A DNA stretch of 64,000 bases from Promethearchaeia archaeon (GCA_029856045.1 JAHQWG010000050.1:26938-90937); one strand, 5' to 3'; numbered from the stretch's first letter, positions 44,582 through 54,129 are shown. Translations and numbers: made by a program. Notes: generated by a model from the sequence alone, not told the origin.

Positions 44582-45322
44582 TTGAGAATCTATTCAAAGT
44601 TTGAGGAAATACAGAGTTTCCTTTCAATTTCGAATGAGTCTTTTGATCTGGAAGATTTTATTAACAGATATATTTTTTCAGCTCAGGATAAAATTACAAT
44701 CCTCGACAAAATCTTAAAATTCATTAATCTCTTCGAAATGTTTAAATCCATTAAACCTTTTATGAAAACAATTAATAATTGTATTCTTCAATCATTGGAA
44801 ATCACTGCAGAAAATATTGATGATTACGATGAGCTATTATTAAAAACTACACTTTTCAAACTCCTTAATGAATTTATTGAGTATCAAAAATTATCTAAAA
44901 AGGATTTTGTTTTAGATTATTTAACAGGAAGTTTCAAATCTATGCAATTGCAACCATTGATTATTAATTTAGGATTGATGGTAAAACCCATATATACTGA
45001 TTTAAGCTATGTCAAGAAAATTGAAGATTTAGAGCAGGTCGAAGTGTCATATGTTTCAGGAGATAATAAAGAGATTGAAATAAAAAGTAGAATTGATAAA
45101 TGGATTTCCAGACAAAGACTGGATTTAAATCAACAAGAGGAGACACGATTCCAATTAATTCGAGAATTTGAAAATTTAATAATGGAATATAGCATCGAAA
45201 AGGGAACGAGCCAATATAAAAGATTAATGAATGAGGTAAATGAAATGCTCACTCTTAAATTTACAATATTGAGTTTAATGGATTCAGTTAGCGAAGATAT
45301 CGCACCAATTCCTATAAAATAA
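44582..45322 (+). CDS. Helical protein of unknown function
   Basis: The product has 246 residues, starting at TTG 44582 with GAGGA ten bases earlier. It is mainly amphipathic alpha helix with no membrane segment or signal peptide. The last 80 residues (KWISRQRLDLNQQEETRFQL onward) look like a coiled coil. I recognise no family. It precedes the 35-residue-repeat protein by 90 bases in the same orientation and may be its partner. Confidence 0.55.
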   Translation: MRIYSKFEEIQSFLSISNESFDLEDFINRYIFSAQDKITILDKILKFINLFEMFKSIKPFMKTINNCILQSLEITAENIDDYDELLLKTTLFKLLNEFIEYQKLSKKDFVLDYLTGSFKSMQLQPLIINLGLMVKPIYTDLSYVKKIEDLEQVEVSYVSGDNKEIEIKSRIDKWISRQRLDLNQQEETRFQLIREFENLIMEYSIEKGTSQYKRLMNEVNEMLTLKFTILSLMDSVSEDIAPIPIK

Positions 45323-45412
45323 TATAAAATTTACCTAATTTTATTAAGAATTATTTTCATTTAAAATACAGAAATAATTATCCATTTATTATTAATTTGG
45401 ACAATAAGAAAC

Positions 45413-46594
45413 GTGAAAAATTTGGAAGATGAAAATATTAATAAAAAAACACCGGAAGAAATCGAAAAAGAAAAGGAGATGTTAAAGAAACTCATTCAAA
45501 AAGAAAAGAGCGAGATTAAGGAATATTTAGATAAAACTGAAGAAAAAAGAAAGGAATCATTTGAGCAGAGTAAAAAAGAGATTGCTAAAACTGTTGCTGA
45601 TAAAATTTTTATTTCTGAGAGAATGAAATCAGAAGCTGAAATGAGAGCCAGTTTTAAGCCGGATTTAAATGAAATTGAGAAAGCAATTGCCAGTAATATC
45701 GCGGATAAGGCATTTCGTATGGATATACGTCGTGAAAAGGATAATATAAGAACATCAGTAAAACCGAGAATTATTGGGACAGGATTAGAAATTGAAAAAA
45801 AAGTAGCCGAAAAGGCATTTATGATTGAACGACAAAAAGAACGAGATGAACAACGCAAAGCAATAAGTCCTGATATAGAAAGAACAAAAAAGGAGATTGA
45901 GGGAAAAGTGGCCGAAAAGGCATTTATGATTGAACGACAAAAAGAACGAGATGAACAACGCAAAGCCATACAAACAGATATTGAAGGTGTAGGAAAAGAT
46001 ATTGAGAAGAGTCTCGAAGAAAAAGTTTTCAAAATTGAAAAAATAAAGGAAAGAGATGAACAAATCGCTTCAATAAAGCCTAAAATTGAAGGTACAGGAC
46101 AACAAATTGAAAAATCAATTGCTGATAAGGCGTTTATGATTGAAAAAAAGCGCGAAAGTGAGCAACAACGTAAAGCCATACAAGCAGATATTGAAGGTGT
46201 AGGAAAAGATATTGAGAAAAGTATTGGAGATAAAGCTTTTAAAATATCAAGACATAAAAAGCAGAGTGAAGAATTGGCAACAATAACACCTGATATAAAA
46301 GGAAAACAGAGTGAATTAGAGAAGAGTATAGCCGATAAAGCATATAAAATGGAAAAATTAAAGGAAAAAGATAAAGAGAGATTTGAAATAAAAGCAAATA
46401 TTGAAAGTAAAAAGGGAGAAATCGAGAAAACTATCGCAGATAAAGCATTTTATAGAAAAAGACAAAAAGAGAGGGATGAACTGCGTAAGTCTATTGATAC
46501 AGATATAGAAGGAAAGGGCAAACAAATCGAAAAAACAGTCGAGAAAAAATTTGATGAGATAAAATCCAAAGAAACAGAAAATAGGAATGATTAA
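45413..46594 (+). CDS. Repeat protein: 35-residue helical repeats, coiled-coil-like
   Basis: The product has 393 residues and starts at GTG 45413. Nearly half of it consists of Lys/Glu. Seven exact 35-residue units run from 45791 to 46525 in 105-base register, each of the form IEKSIADKAFMIEKKRESEQ then QRKAIQADIEGVGKD, flanked by degenerate units. Each unit is a long charged helix ending in a short P/G-containing turn (KPKIEGTG, SPDIE). No signal peptide or membrane helix is present. It is likely an extended cytosolic scaffold. I know no named family with this repeat. Confidence 0.7.
   Translation: MKNLEDENINKKTPEEIEKEKEMLKKLIQKEKSEIKEYLDKTEEKRKESFEQSKKEIAKTVADKIFISERMKSEAEMRASFKPDLNEIEKAIASNIADKAFRMDIRREKDNIRTSVKPRIIGTGLEIEKKVAEKAFMIERQKERDEQRKAISPDIERTKKEIEGKVAEKAFMIERQKERDEQRKAIQTDIEGVGKDIEKSLEEKVFKIEKIKERDEQIASIKPKIEGTGQQIEKSIADKAFMIEKKRESEQQRKAIQADIEGVGKDIEKSIGDKAFKISRHKKQSEELATITPDIKGKQSELEKSIADKAYKMEKLKEKDKERFEIKANIESKKGEIEKTIADKAFYRKRQKERDELRKSIDTDIEGKGKQIEKTVEKKFDEIKSKETENRND
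45791..46525 (+). repeat. Seven in-frame 105-bp repeats within the helical repeat gene
   Basis: Units start at 45791, 45896, 46001 and every 105 bases to 46421, ending at 46525. Units 1 and 2 share a run of over 50 identical bases (around AAGGCATTTATGATTGAACG), and AAAGCCATACAA-AGATATTGAAGGTGTAGGAAA recurs at about 45962 and 46172. The level of nucleotide identity shows recent duplication or homogenisation. Confidence 0.8.
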
Positions 46595-46607
46595 ATATAT
46601 CAAAAAT

Positions 46608-47153
46608 TTACCCAGGAATTATTTTTGAATGTTTTGGTTGAATGACACTGGGTATCTTATATAAATCTATTTTATCTTTAAATTTTTCAAAAATTTTCAC
46701 GTCTCCACAAAAGTTTTCAATATTGACTTTAAAAGAAAGATAAAAATCATTAATAATCATAGAAAGAAATGTTCGTTCAATTTCAATATTTGTTTTTTTT
46801 GAAATAGCTATAGCCATTAAACGCCCTTTTTGTTTATATAAAATTCTATTATTCTTAAAATTCACTTCTTCTATTGATTCATTATCAAAATCAAGTTCCT
46901 TCACAAAATAATTAAGTGCATTTAAGAATCCTGAAATTAAATCTTCATTATCTGAATTAAATTTATTAAAGTTTTTTGAGAACTTTTTGCTTAAAAAAGT
47001 TAAGCCAGTTTTAGCATCAATTAGGAATATAGCGTGAAATCTATCAGATAAATTATCAATAATTGAATATCTATATTTTGAAACCCTATTATTAGAATAC
47101 AATAAAATTACTCCGGTGTATAAAAATGGTTTAAAATTTGATAATCTCTCCAA
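46608..47153 (-). CDS. Longin/roadblock-like small protein
   Basis: The 181-residue protein contains FHAIFLIDAKTGLTFLSKKF, then EDLISGFLNALNYFVKEL, NRILYKQKGRLMAIAISKK and a terminal helix with FLSMIINDFYLSFK. This order of beta-hairpin, helix, beta-hairpin, helix matches longin or roadblock/LC7-type dimerisation folds, which are expanded in Asgard archaea beside small GTPases. No GTPase is in the window. It converges with the repeat protein gene with 13 bases between. The fold call is by pattern only. Confidence 0.6.
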   Translation of the reverse strand: MERLSNFKPFLYTGVILLYSNNRVSKYRYSIIDNLSDRFHAIFLIDAKTGLTFLSKKFSKNFNKFNSDNEDLISGFLNALNYFVKELDFDNESIEEVNFKNNRILYKQKGRLMAIAISKKTNIEIERTFLSMIINDFYLSFKVNIENFCGDVKIFEKFKDKIDLYKIPSVIQPKHSKIIPG

Positions 47154-47302
47154 AAATACCCATTAAGAACATCGAATATTAAATCAAATAATACCCAAGT
47201 ATTATAGAAAGTATGTAAAAATCAGAAAATTTAAAACTAACAATTACCTATTCAATAGAGAATTGCAATTATATTGTAAAAAAACAAGAGTTGTAAGTAG
47301 AA

Positions 47303-47758
47303 ATGGCGTTAAATGAAGATAAAGGAAAAAAAGTATCAATAGGATTAATTGTAAAAAATGAGGATATTGTTTCAAATAAAATTATTCCAAAAAAAATAAT
47401 CCAATCCTTGGAAGAGAAACCTTATTTTTTATTGATTTATATAATAAGGGAAGACATCGTGAAAATAAATATATTCCCAATAGAAAATAAAGCAATCAAA
47501 AAAATTTTAATAAATTTAACAGATTTTTCTCCAGAGTTGGTAAATATTATATCTAATATATTAAAAGATTTGAATTTAAATGATTCTATTCTGCATACTA
47601 CAGGTATCTGCCACGCCGAAGAATTTTGTTATTATGAAACTTACATAAATATCGCTAATTTAAATGAAATTAATATAACTCTTGAAAAAATTAAGGAAGA
47701 ATTTTCGGATATTCCTAGGATTAATAATGTAATGATTGAAGATATTCCTCTTCTTTAA
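47303..47758 (+). CDS. Unknown small protein with ACT-like C-terminal half
   Basis: The product has 151 residues. The N-terminal half (KKVSIGLIVKNEDIV, KPYFLLIYIIREDIVKINIFP) is alpha/beta. The C-terminal half, SILHTTGICHAEEFCYYETY followed by INITLEKIKEEFSDIPRINN, resembles an ACT-type beta-alpha-beta unit with two Cys and a His that could bind metal or sulfide. No specific family is recognised. It shares the region with the longin-like gene (divergent). Confidence 0.5.
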   Translation: MALNEDKGKKVSIGLIVKNEDIVSNKIIPKKIIQSLEEKPYFLLIYIIREDIVKINIFPIENKAIKKILINLTDFSPELVNIISNILKDLNLNDSILHTTGICHAEEFCYYETYINIANLNEINITLEKIKEEFSDIPRINNVMIEDIPLL

Positions 47759-47848
47759 ATTAAATTTGAAAATTACTATTTCCTGAGATGTTAAAATAAG
47801 AAGTAATGAAAAGAAAATCAGCTCGATTAATTATTCTAATGATTTTTT

Positions 47849-49237
47849 ATGAAATTAATAGACACATTAGGATCACTTAAAAATGCTCTAAAATTTGATT
47901 CTAAAAAAAAAATAAAGAAAGACACCATTCTGAAAATCCTAGAAGCGGCACGTTGGGCTCCTTACGCCGGAAATCAACAAGTTTGGAGATTTATTTCTAT
48001 AGATGATAATGAAAAAATAAAATTCATTAGAGAATCCATAAAAGATGGAGATCCTCGGTTAATTAAAAGATTATCAGTTCTTGAAAAAATCACAGAGAAA
48101 GAGATAAATAAGGCAAGTTTTAGATTTGATGAATCCTATTTCAATGTTGAGCAAGACCTGTATCAATTTAAAATACAAAATATTCATAAGACTGATATTT
48201 TATGTGCTCAATCTGCGCCTAAATTCATAATTTGCTGCCATTCTAATAGGTTGACTGGAAAGATCTATGGGGAAACTGAAATGGGTGCTGCCATAATTAA
48301 CATGATCATAGTTGCAAATGATTTGGGGTTGTCTACTAGATGGATAAGAATTTTTAATCGAGAAGATCTAAGAGAGGAATTTCAAATCCCAAGACATATA
48401 TCTATTGATACAATTCTTGCATTGGGTTTTTCAGATGATTTTAAGGAAGATATCCCCCAAAATCAATTAAATCTTGAAGATTTTTTATCTCATAATCTGT
48501 GGGAAAATCCATTTAAAGTTCAACAAGATTTATTAGAAAAAACTACTCAAGAAGAATATAATATATCCGCCATTGATGCAGTTCTTGATCGGCGCTCGAT
48601 AAGAAATTATCGCGAAGGAGATAATTATAAAATATCATTATTGAAAATTTATAAAATTGTTAAGGCAGGATTATATTCCCCCTTAACTTTAAATGAACCT
48701 TTTATAAAAATTCTTGCCATAGATGATCCGAAAACCCTCTCTAAAATTGCAGAAACAACTAAAGCATTTTTTATAAAACAATCTCATGTCCATCAAGTTC
48801 CTTTAATTATTTTAATTGCATTTGAAGCTAAAAATTCTTCGGCTTTTTATGCAAAAATTGACGTAGGAGCCATTAATCAATTAATATTATTAAAAGCTTA
48901 TTCATTAAGAATAGGTTCTTGTTGGATTGGAGATTTTTCGAGAAAAAGAATAAAAGAAATAGTAAAATGTCCTAATAATTGGCATATATGTTCTCTTGTG
49001 ATATTAGGCTATAGTAAAGTATATCCTAATCCACCGTCGAGAATAGGTTTGGGAAAAATGGTATTCCATAATTATTGGAATAAATCGATCGTGAAATATT
49101 CTAAAACCCTTAGTCCAAAATCTGGTTTCTTCTCCTTTATAATGAAAGATATAATAAAACCAAATACTGAAACTCCCTTAAGAAATATAAATGTTGGATG
49201 CAAAAATCCAACCTTCTTATTAGAAAAATCGGAATAA
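47849..49237 (+). CDS. Tandem nitroreductase-fold protein (two domains fused)
   Basis: The 462-residue protein has two nitroreductase-like domains. The first (about 20-210) has ILEAARWAPYAGNQQVWRFISID and GAAIINMIIVANDLGLSTRWI. The second (about 235-410) has AVLDRRSIRNYREGD, AGLYSPLTLNEPF, VGAINQLILLKAYSLRIGSCWIG and CSLVILGYSKVYPNPPSR. Normally two separate chains dimerise to build two FMN sites; here both halves are in one chain. The first domain lacks the R-R-S-x-R opening, so only one FMN site may be complete. A C-terminal extension follows. Confidence 0.75.
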   Translation: MKLIDTLGSLKNALKFDSKKKIKKDTILKILEAARWAPYAGNQQVWRFISIDDNEKIKFIRESIKDGDPRLIKRLSVLEKITEKEINKASFRFDESYFNVEQDLYQFKIQNIHKTDILCAQSAPKFIICCHSNRLTGKIYGETEMGAAIINMIIVANDLGLSTRWIRIFNREDLREEFQIPRHISIDTILALGFSDDFKEDIPQNQLNLEDFLSHNLWENPFKVQQDLLEKTTQEEYNISAIDAVLDRRSIRNYREGDNYKISLLKIYKIVKAGLYSPLTLNEPFIKILAIDDPKTLSKIAETTKAFFIKQSHVHQVPLIILIAFEAKNSSAFYAKIDVGAINQLILLKAYSLRIGSCWIGDFSRKRIKEIVKCPNNWHICSLVILGYSKVYPNPPSRIGLGKMVFHNYWNKSIVKYSKTLSPKSGFFSFIMKDIIKPNTETPLRNINVGCKNPTFLLEKSE

Positions 49238-49267
49238 ATTTAATAAAAAGAATGTCGAAACTCTTAT

Positions 49268-49642
49268 TTATTCTACTTTAATTTTTGAGATTGAACGCCA
49301 TGTCTTAAAAAAAATCAACCATAAAATTATAAAAATGAAAATCGAAACGGCTACTGTATAAGCTCCAATAAAAAGATCATATATAAATATTCCCAAGATT
49401 CCAGCAGTAGAATATCCAATCATATATCCATAAGACCATATTCGTAGCCTTAACCCAATAATGATTGCAGGGATTATAATTAAAAAGATGATTAATAAGT
49501 AAGCCCATACCTCCATTGATAATAAAATTATATACATATTAATATTAGAAACAACAAAACCTATTATGAAAAATAATACCAAAAAGAAATTATTTCTTAA
49601 TTGATTACCAATATTAGATTCAGATCTTTGGTTTTGCGGCAT
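49268..49642 (-). CDS. Four-helix membrane protein, unknown
   Basis: The 124-residue product has four hydrophobic helices and a short polar N-terminus (MPQNQRSESNIGNQLRNN). No motif or family is recognised. It is convergent with the nitroreductase gene. Confidence 0.5.
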   Translation of the reverse strand: MPQNQRSESNIGNQLRNNFFLVLFFIIGFVVSNINMYIILLSMEVWAYLLIIFLIIIPAIIIGLRLRIWSYGYMIGYSTAGILGIFIYDLFIGAYTVAVSIFIFIILWLIFFKTWRSISKIKVE

Positions 49643-50727
49643 ATTATTTCTAATTGAACCAATTAATAATAATTATATGATATAAAATTATAAATTGTTT
49701 AAAAAAGTCCTTAAAAATATAAAAATCAATAAAAAATAGTTATCAAAATTATCAAAATTCGACACTTTTTTCGAAATTTTATCCAAAAGTAAAAATAATT
49801 TCTTAAGAAGCTTAAAAAAAAACAGAAAAGATTATTAAAATAAAAGTTTACATATATAATATATAAGACATAGAACTTGTATCTTAAAAAAATTTAATTA
49901 AGAGATTAACATAAATTTTAGTAGATAAATTACAAAAAGATAAAAATCAGAAAGATAATTGTATAATAATTGATTGGAGGAACTTTAAAGGCAAAAATTA
50001 AATAGGAATAAAAACCAAAAATAAGATCCCTGCCACTCTGGATTTTTGTCTTTTGGTTGGTGTAGAATATAATCTACACTTATTTTCGCCCTCCTCCTCC
50101 CCCTATTTATTTGTGGCAGGGATCCACCTTTCAAAAAATTCCTGAGGGTGGAGTAAGAAAAACAACACTTTTACATTGTTACTAGTATTACTTAATGAGG
50201 AATACCCTTTTTAAATGTTTATTTTTAAATTCTAACTGGGCTACATCATATTTTAAACTGACCTGCATTTTATTTTTTTAAAAAAATCGAATAGAAGAGT
50301 ACTCTATTAAAAAACAATGTTTTAAAAGAATCTTTAAATGCTAATTTAAATGAATAAATGGAATTCTAAAGGGAATAATTTCATATATTTTAGAATATTA
50401 ATGTTTTACCAATTGACATTTAGAATAAAAAGAGCTTATTCTAAAGCTAATTTTACAAGTTTCAATATTATAATTTAGAATAGATTGAACAACATTAATA
50501 AAAAAGAAATCTTTCAATATAAAAAAAAGTCAATCAACGCCTAATCTAAGAAATAATTAGTTAATGGATATTTTCAATCAATTTATTAAAAAATTAACTC
50601 AATTTTAATAAAAAATATCAATCCAATTATTAGTTATCTTAAAATCTTTAAATTGAATAAAAGAGTATTTAATTAAATAACTTTTCTTTCATACAATAAT
50701 ATTCCCCCAGTATGAGAGGTTAATATA
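49643..50727. other. 1.1-kb gene-free region containing an RNA-like fold
   Basis: No coding frame is credible. A strong TATA-like stretch (ACATATATAATATATAAG, about 49848-49865) precedes a GC-rich island at 50.02-50.15 kb with stem-forming arms, listed separately. The remainder is AT-rich, with T/A runs, up to the RBS (GAGAGGTTA) before the Tes gene at 50728. Confidence 0.5.
50021..50151. ncRNA. Structured RNA candidate in a GC-rich island
   Basis: GATCCCTGCCAC (50025-50036) pairs perfectly with GTGGCAGGGATC (50113-50124), closing a loop of 76 bases. Inside is a hairpin with stem GTGTAGA/TCTACAC (50060-50066/50073-50079, 6-nt loop) and a pyrimidine tract CGCCCTCCTCCTCCCCCT (50087-50104). A CACC/GGTG stem may follow up to 50151. 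The GC content stands out sharply from the AT-rich surroundings. It does not look like tRNA, 5S, SRP or RNase P RNA. The strand is not determined; a TATA element upstream at 49.85 kb favours plus. Confidence 0.45.
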
Positions 50728-52416
50728 ATGACTGAAGTAATTAGAAATACTACAAGTATCTGTCCGGAATGTCTTCAACAAATTCCAGCCGAGATATATG
50801 TTGATGATAATACAAAATGGGTTATGATGCGAAAAGAATGTAAAACTCATGGTGAATTCAAGGATAAATTATCAATTAATAAGGAAGATTATGTTTGGGG
50901 TCAAAATTTCTGTAATGATGTTGGCTCAACTTTAACATCTACAAAACCAAGTTTTGTTAGTTCGGGGATTAAAGAAGGAAGGAACGGTTGCCCTTATGAT
51001 TGCGGCATCTGCGAGAACCATAAATCGGCTCCTTGTATTGCGTTAATCGATGTAACAAATAGATGTAATTTGGTATGTCCTATTTGTTTTGCTAATGCAA
51101 ATGCTGCAGGATATATTGTAGAACCCACATATGATCAAATTGTTCAAATTATGGAGCATTTTAGATCGATGAGACCAGTACCACCAGTTTTGCTTCAATT
51201 ATCTGGTGGGGAACCAACAATGAGAGATGACATATTCGACATAATAAGAAAAGGGCACGAACTTGGATTTACCGAAGTAATGCTTACTACCAATGGAGTA
51301 AAGTTAGGAAAATCTGTAGAGTATTGTAGAAAACTAAAACAAGCCAAATGTGATGCAGTCTATTTACAATTTGATGGTTGCACACCCGAAACTTATAAGA
51401 AAATAAGAGGCGTAAATCTATGGCCTTTAAAACAAAAAGTAATTGAAAATTGCAGAGAAGTTGGTTTAAAGGGTGTAATGCTTGTTCCAACGGTATGTAA
51501 AGGAATGAATGACCATGAAATTGGAAATATTATGAATTATGCTAAGGAGAATACTGATATAGTTGCCGGTGTTGTCTTTCAACCAGTATCTCTATGCGGA
51601 AGGATTAGCTATGAAGAATTAATGGATATGAGATATACTACAAGTGATTTGAAAGTTGCACTTAACGAATGTACAGGTGGAGCTATTACGTATTTTTACC
51701 CAATCGCAACTACAGGGAAATTCACGAGATTACTAGCATGGTTTGACGACATGCCTCAATTCTCTATGCTTTCTCACCAAGACTGTGGATTTGCTACTAT
51801 TGTACCTCTTAATGAACATGGTGAATGGGAACCTATTGAAAAGTATTTTGACGTTGAGGGGTTAATAAGGTGGGCAAATAAAGTTTGGGATATGGTAGAG
51901 AGTAAAGAAATGCCAAAACCTACGAATATGTTTGGAAATTTTGACATCAAAAATTTAGGTAAAATAGGAAATGTTATTGGTGATTTTATTGATGGAATGG
52001 CTGATGCAGCTTATAGAAATTTAATGAGAGCTTATTTTTTCGCAGGTCTTGTTAGATATGTTAAAAATCCAGAAAAGATTTTTTCATCAAAAACTTTGCA
52101 AAAGTTTGCAAGTCTTGTTTTCAAACCGGGATTGCAGGCTGCAGGAGCCTTTTTGCAATCGAAAAATTTAATGATTTCAGCGATGCATTTTCAAGATGCC
52201 TATAATTTTGACTTGGAGCGAGTATCGCGCTGTTTAGTTCACTATGGTGTGATAGATCCATCAGATCCTTCAAAGGTCTTAGAAATTCCATTTTGCGCAC
52301 ACAACACCATACATCGTCCACATATTGAGGAGCAATTAGCTAAAGGAGCATTGGATAAAACACCACAAGAAGTACAGGCCGAGATAGAGAGATTAGTTAA
52401 AGCAGTTCAAAAATAA
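50728..52416 (+). CDS. tes: Tes-like radical SAM enzyme (tetraether lipid synthase family, COG1964)
   Basis: The 562-residue protein has an N-terminal rubredoxin-like Cys set (C12, C15, C38), then NGCPYDCGICENHKSAPC, and the radical SAM site C113-x3-C117-x2-C120 (NRCNLVCPICFANA), with LQLSGGEPTMRDD as the SAM motif. A long C-terminal domain with CGFATIVPLN and GLVRYVKNPE follows. This layout is that of the archaeal Tes protein (MJ0619-like) that joins two archaeol chains to make tetraether lipids. Homologues with other substrates exist, so the exact role is not certain. GAGAGGTTA gives a good RBS. Confidence 0.78.
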   Translation: MTEVIRNTTSICPECLQQIPAEIYVDDNTKWVMMRKECKTHGEFKDKLSINKEDYVWGQNFCNDVGSTLTSTKPSFVSSGIKEGRNGCPYDCGICENHKSAPCIALIDVTNRCNLVCPICFANANAAGYIVEPTYDQIVQIMEHFRSMRPVPPVLLQLSGGEPTMRDDIFDIIRKGHELGFTEVMLTTNGVKLGKSVEYCRKLKQAKCDAVYLQFDGCTPETYKKIRGVNLWPLKQKVIENCREVGLKGVMLVPTVCKGMNDHEIGNIMNYAKENTDIVAGVVFQPVSLCGRISYEELMDMRYTTSDLKVALNECTGGAITYFYPIATTGKFTRLLAWFDDMPQFSMLSHQDCGFATIVPLNEHGEWEPIEKYFDVEGLIRWANKVWDMVESKEMPKPTNMFGNFDIKNLGKIGNVIGDFIDGMADAAYRNLMRAYFFAGLVRYVKNPEKIFSSKTLQKFASLVFKPGLQAAGAFLQSKNLMISAMHFQDAYNFDLERVSRCLVHYGVIDPSDPSKVLEIPFCAHNTIHRPHIEEQLAKGALDKTPQEVQAEIERLVKAVQK

Positions 52417-52890
52417 TTATCTTAACATCTTTTTTTAATTATTTCTTTTATCTGCATGAGAAGTCTTATCTTTTAACTTTTATTAGAAAGAGTTTTTCTC
52501 CCATTACTTTCCCATAAATTGCTCAAGAAATGTCCCATTTTCCGATAAATTTATATTCAATGCGTTAAATTTATTTTTAATCGTTAAAAATTGATGAGTA
52601 ATTTATGTTATATAGTCAAGATAGATGGAATAAAATTATCGGACTACTCAAAGTACATAATATGCCGTCTATCAATTTGACTTGTATAGCGACATTGATT
52701 TTTTTATGATTCGATTATAAAATCAACGACTTCTCTCTTTTGCATCTTATTATCATTACCTTGTATATTCTTGCACTTCTTTTATTTTTCTTAGATCTTT
52801 GATATTCTTTTTTTATATTATAATTCTACGGATTTCTTTCAGATTAATATTGATTTTATAATAAAATAAAAAAATAGGGGTTAAAAAAAA
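52417..52890. other. AT-rich intergenic stretch
   Basis: 474 bases with a T-rich tract directly after the Tes stop (probable terminator) and an AT-rich leader (AGGGGTT RBS-like) before the MFS gene. A 34-codon frame at 52605 is probably chance. Nothing else is seen. Confidence 0.45.
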
Positions 52891-54129
52891 ATGAACAATT
52901 TAGAAAGTAAAAATGGAAAGGGATATTTCCAACATGCAATGGAAAAGAAAGTGAATGAGATAGATTACAGTAGAAATGTGTTGAAATTTTATTTATTTAA
53001 TCTTTTCATTAGCATGCACACAGTCAGCGGAGTGTTAGTTCCCTTTTTTATGCAATGGGGTCAAATAACATTTGTAGAAATTATGTTTTTGCAGAGTTAT
53101 TTCATGTTCATGATATTTGTATTTGAAGTTCCAAGTGGTGCAATTGCAGATTTTTTGGGACGTAAGCTCGCTATGATATTATCGGCTCTTGTGACTGCAT
53201 TGGCTACATTGGTTTATTCGAGTATTCCAAATATATTCATTTTTGCAATTGGAGAGACTCTTTGGGCATTAGGAGCAGCTTTGTCTTCTGGCGCAAATGA
53301 AGCTTTTATATATGATACATTGAAGAAAATAAATAAAAAGGAAAGATTTTCTAAGATCTGGGGTCGAGCAAATAGCATGTCGATAATTGGAATAATGATC
53401 AGTGGTCCAATTGGTTCGATGATTGCAGAATATATTTCATTGCAATTAACTATGACATTTTGCTTTTTCCCAATGATGATGGCTGCGATAGTGTCATTTA
53501 CTTTCAAGGAACCTAACTCCGACTTGGCGAAAGAATCAAAGAGATACTTAAATATATTAAAAGAAGGTTTTGTGCAATTAAGAAAAAATAAGATTATAAA
53601 ATTATTAGCTATTGACATGATTTCAGTTAATGTATTAGCATTCTTCATAATTTGGACTTATCAATTATATTTAGAAGCGCTTAATGTACCTATGGTTTAT
53701 TTCGGTTTCATATTGGCTATGATGACATTTACAGAGATGGTTTTTTTTAACCTTGTTCCAAAATTCATGAAATGGTTCAAGAAAGGTAAGAGATACTTAA
53801 CATTTAGCACAATGATAACAGGTATTGCATTTATTTTTATGAGTTTCACGATGATAGTCCCTATAAGTATAATTTTAATTATGATCATTATGGGTTTCGG
53901 ATTTTCGCGGCGATTAATTTTTGCAGAAGGAATCAACAAAGAGATTGAATCAGAGAACAGAGCTACAGTTTTAAGCGCAATAAGTATGCTCGGCGGAATT
54001 ATACAAGCTATAATGAATCCATTTATTGGAATCATGGCGACTTGGAATTTATATACGGTATTCATATTTTTAGGAACGACAATAATAGTGATTGCCTTTC
54101 TAACACCTATTAAGAATAAACATCTTTGA
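52891..54129 (+). CDS. Major facilitator superfamily transporter
   Basis: The 412-residue protein has 12 hydrophobic helices. The loop after helix 2, EVPSGAIADFLGRKLAMI, is the MFS motif A (G-x-x-x-D-x-x-G-R-[RK]). GFSRRLIFAEGINKEIESENRATVLSAISML is a family-specific loop. It belongs to drug/solute-type MFS carriers with no clear substrate. Next to it lies a second copy broken into two remnants (54.16-54.34 and 59.05-59.36 kb) which share its first 57 and last 96 residues. Confidence 0.85.
   Translation: MNNLESKNGKGYFQHAMEKKVNEIDYSRNVLKFYLFNLFISMHTVSGVLVPFFMQWGQITFVEIMFLQSYFMFMIFVFEVPSGAIADFLGRKLAMILSALVTALATLVYSSIPNIFIFAIGETLWALGAALSSGANEAFIYDTLKKINKKERFSKIWGRANSMSIIGIMISGPIGSMIAEYISLQLTMTFCFFPMMMAAIVSFTFKEPNSDLAKESKRYLNILKEGFVQLRKNKIIKLLAIDMISVNVLAFFIIWTYQLYLEALNVPMVYFGFILAMMTFTEMVFFNLVPKFMKWFKKGKRYLTFSTMITGIAFIFMSFTMIVPISIILIMIIMGFGFSRRLIFAEGINKEIESENRATVLSAISMLGGIIQAIMNPFIGIMATWNLYTVFIFLGTTIIVIAFLTPIKNKHL

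Noticed and set aside
45496-46179. Antisense 227-codon frame, Ser/Phe-rich
   Set aside because: Complement of the Lys/Glu-rich 35-residue repeats; composition is explained by the sense gene.
50021-50151. tRNA, SRP RNA or RNase P RNA
   Set aside because: No cloverleaf, T-loop, SRP helix 8 or RNase P conserved elements; only a new-type fold is supported.
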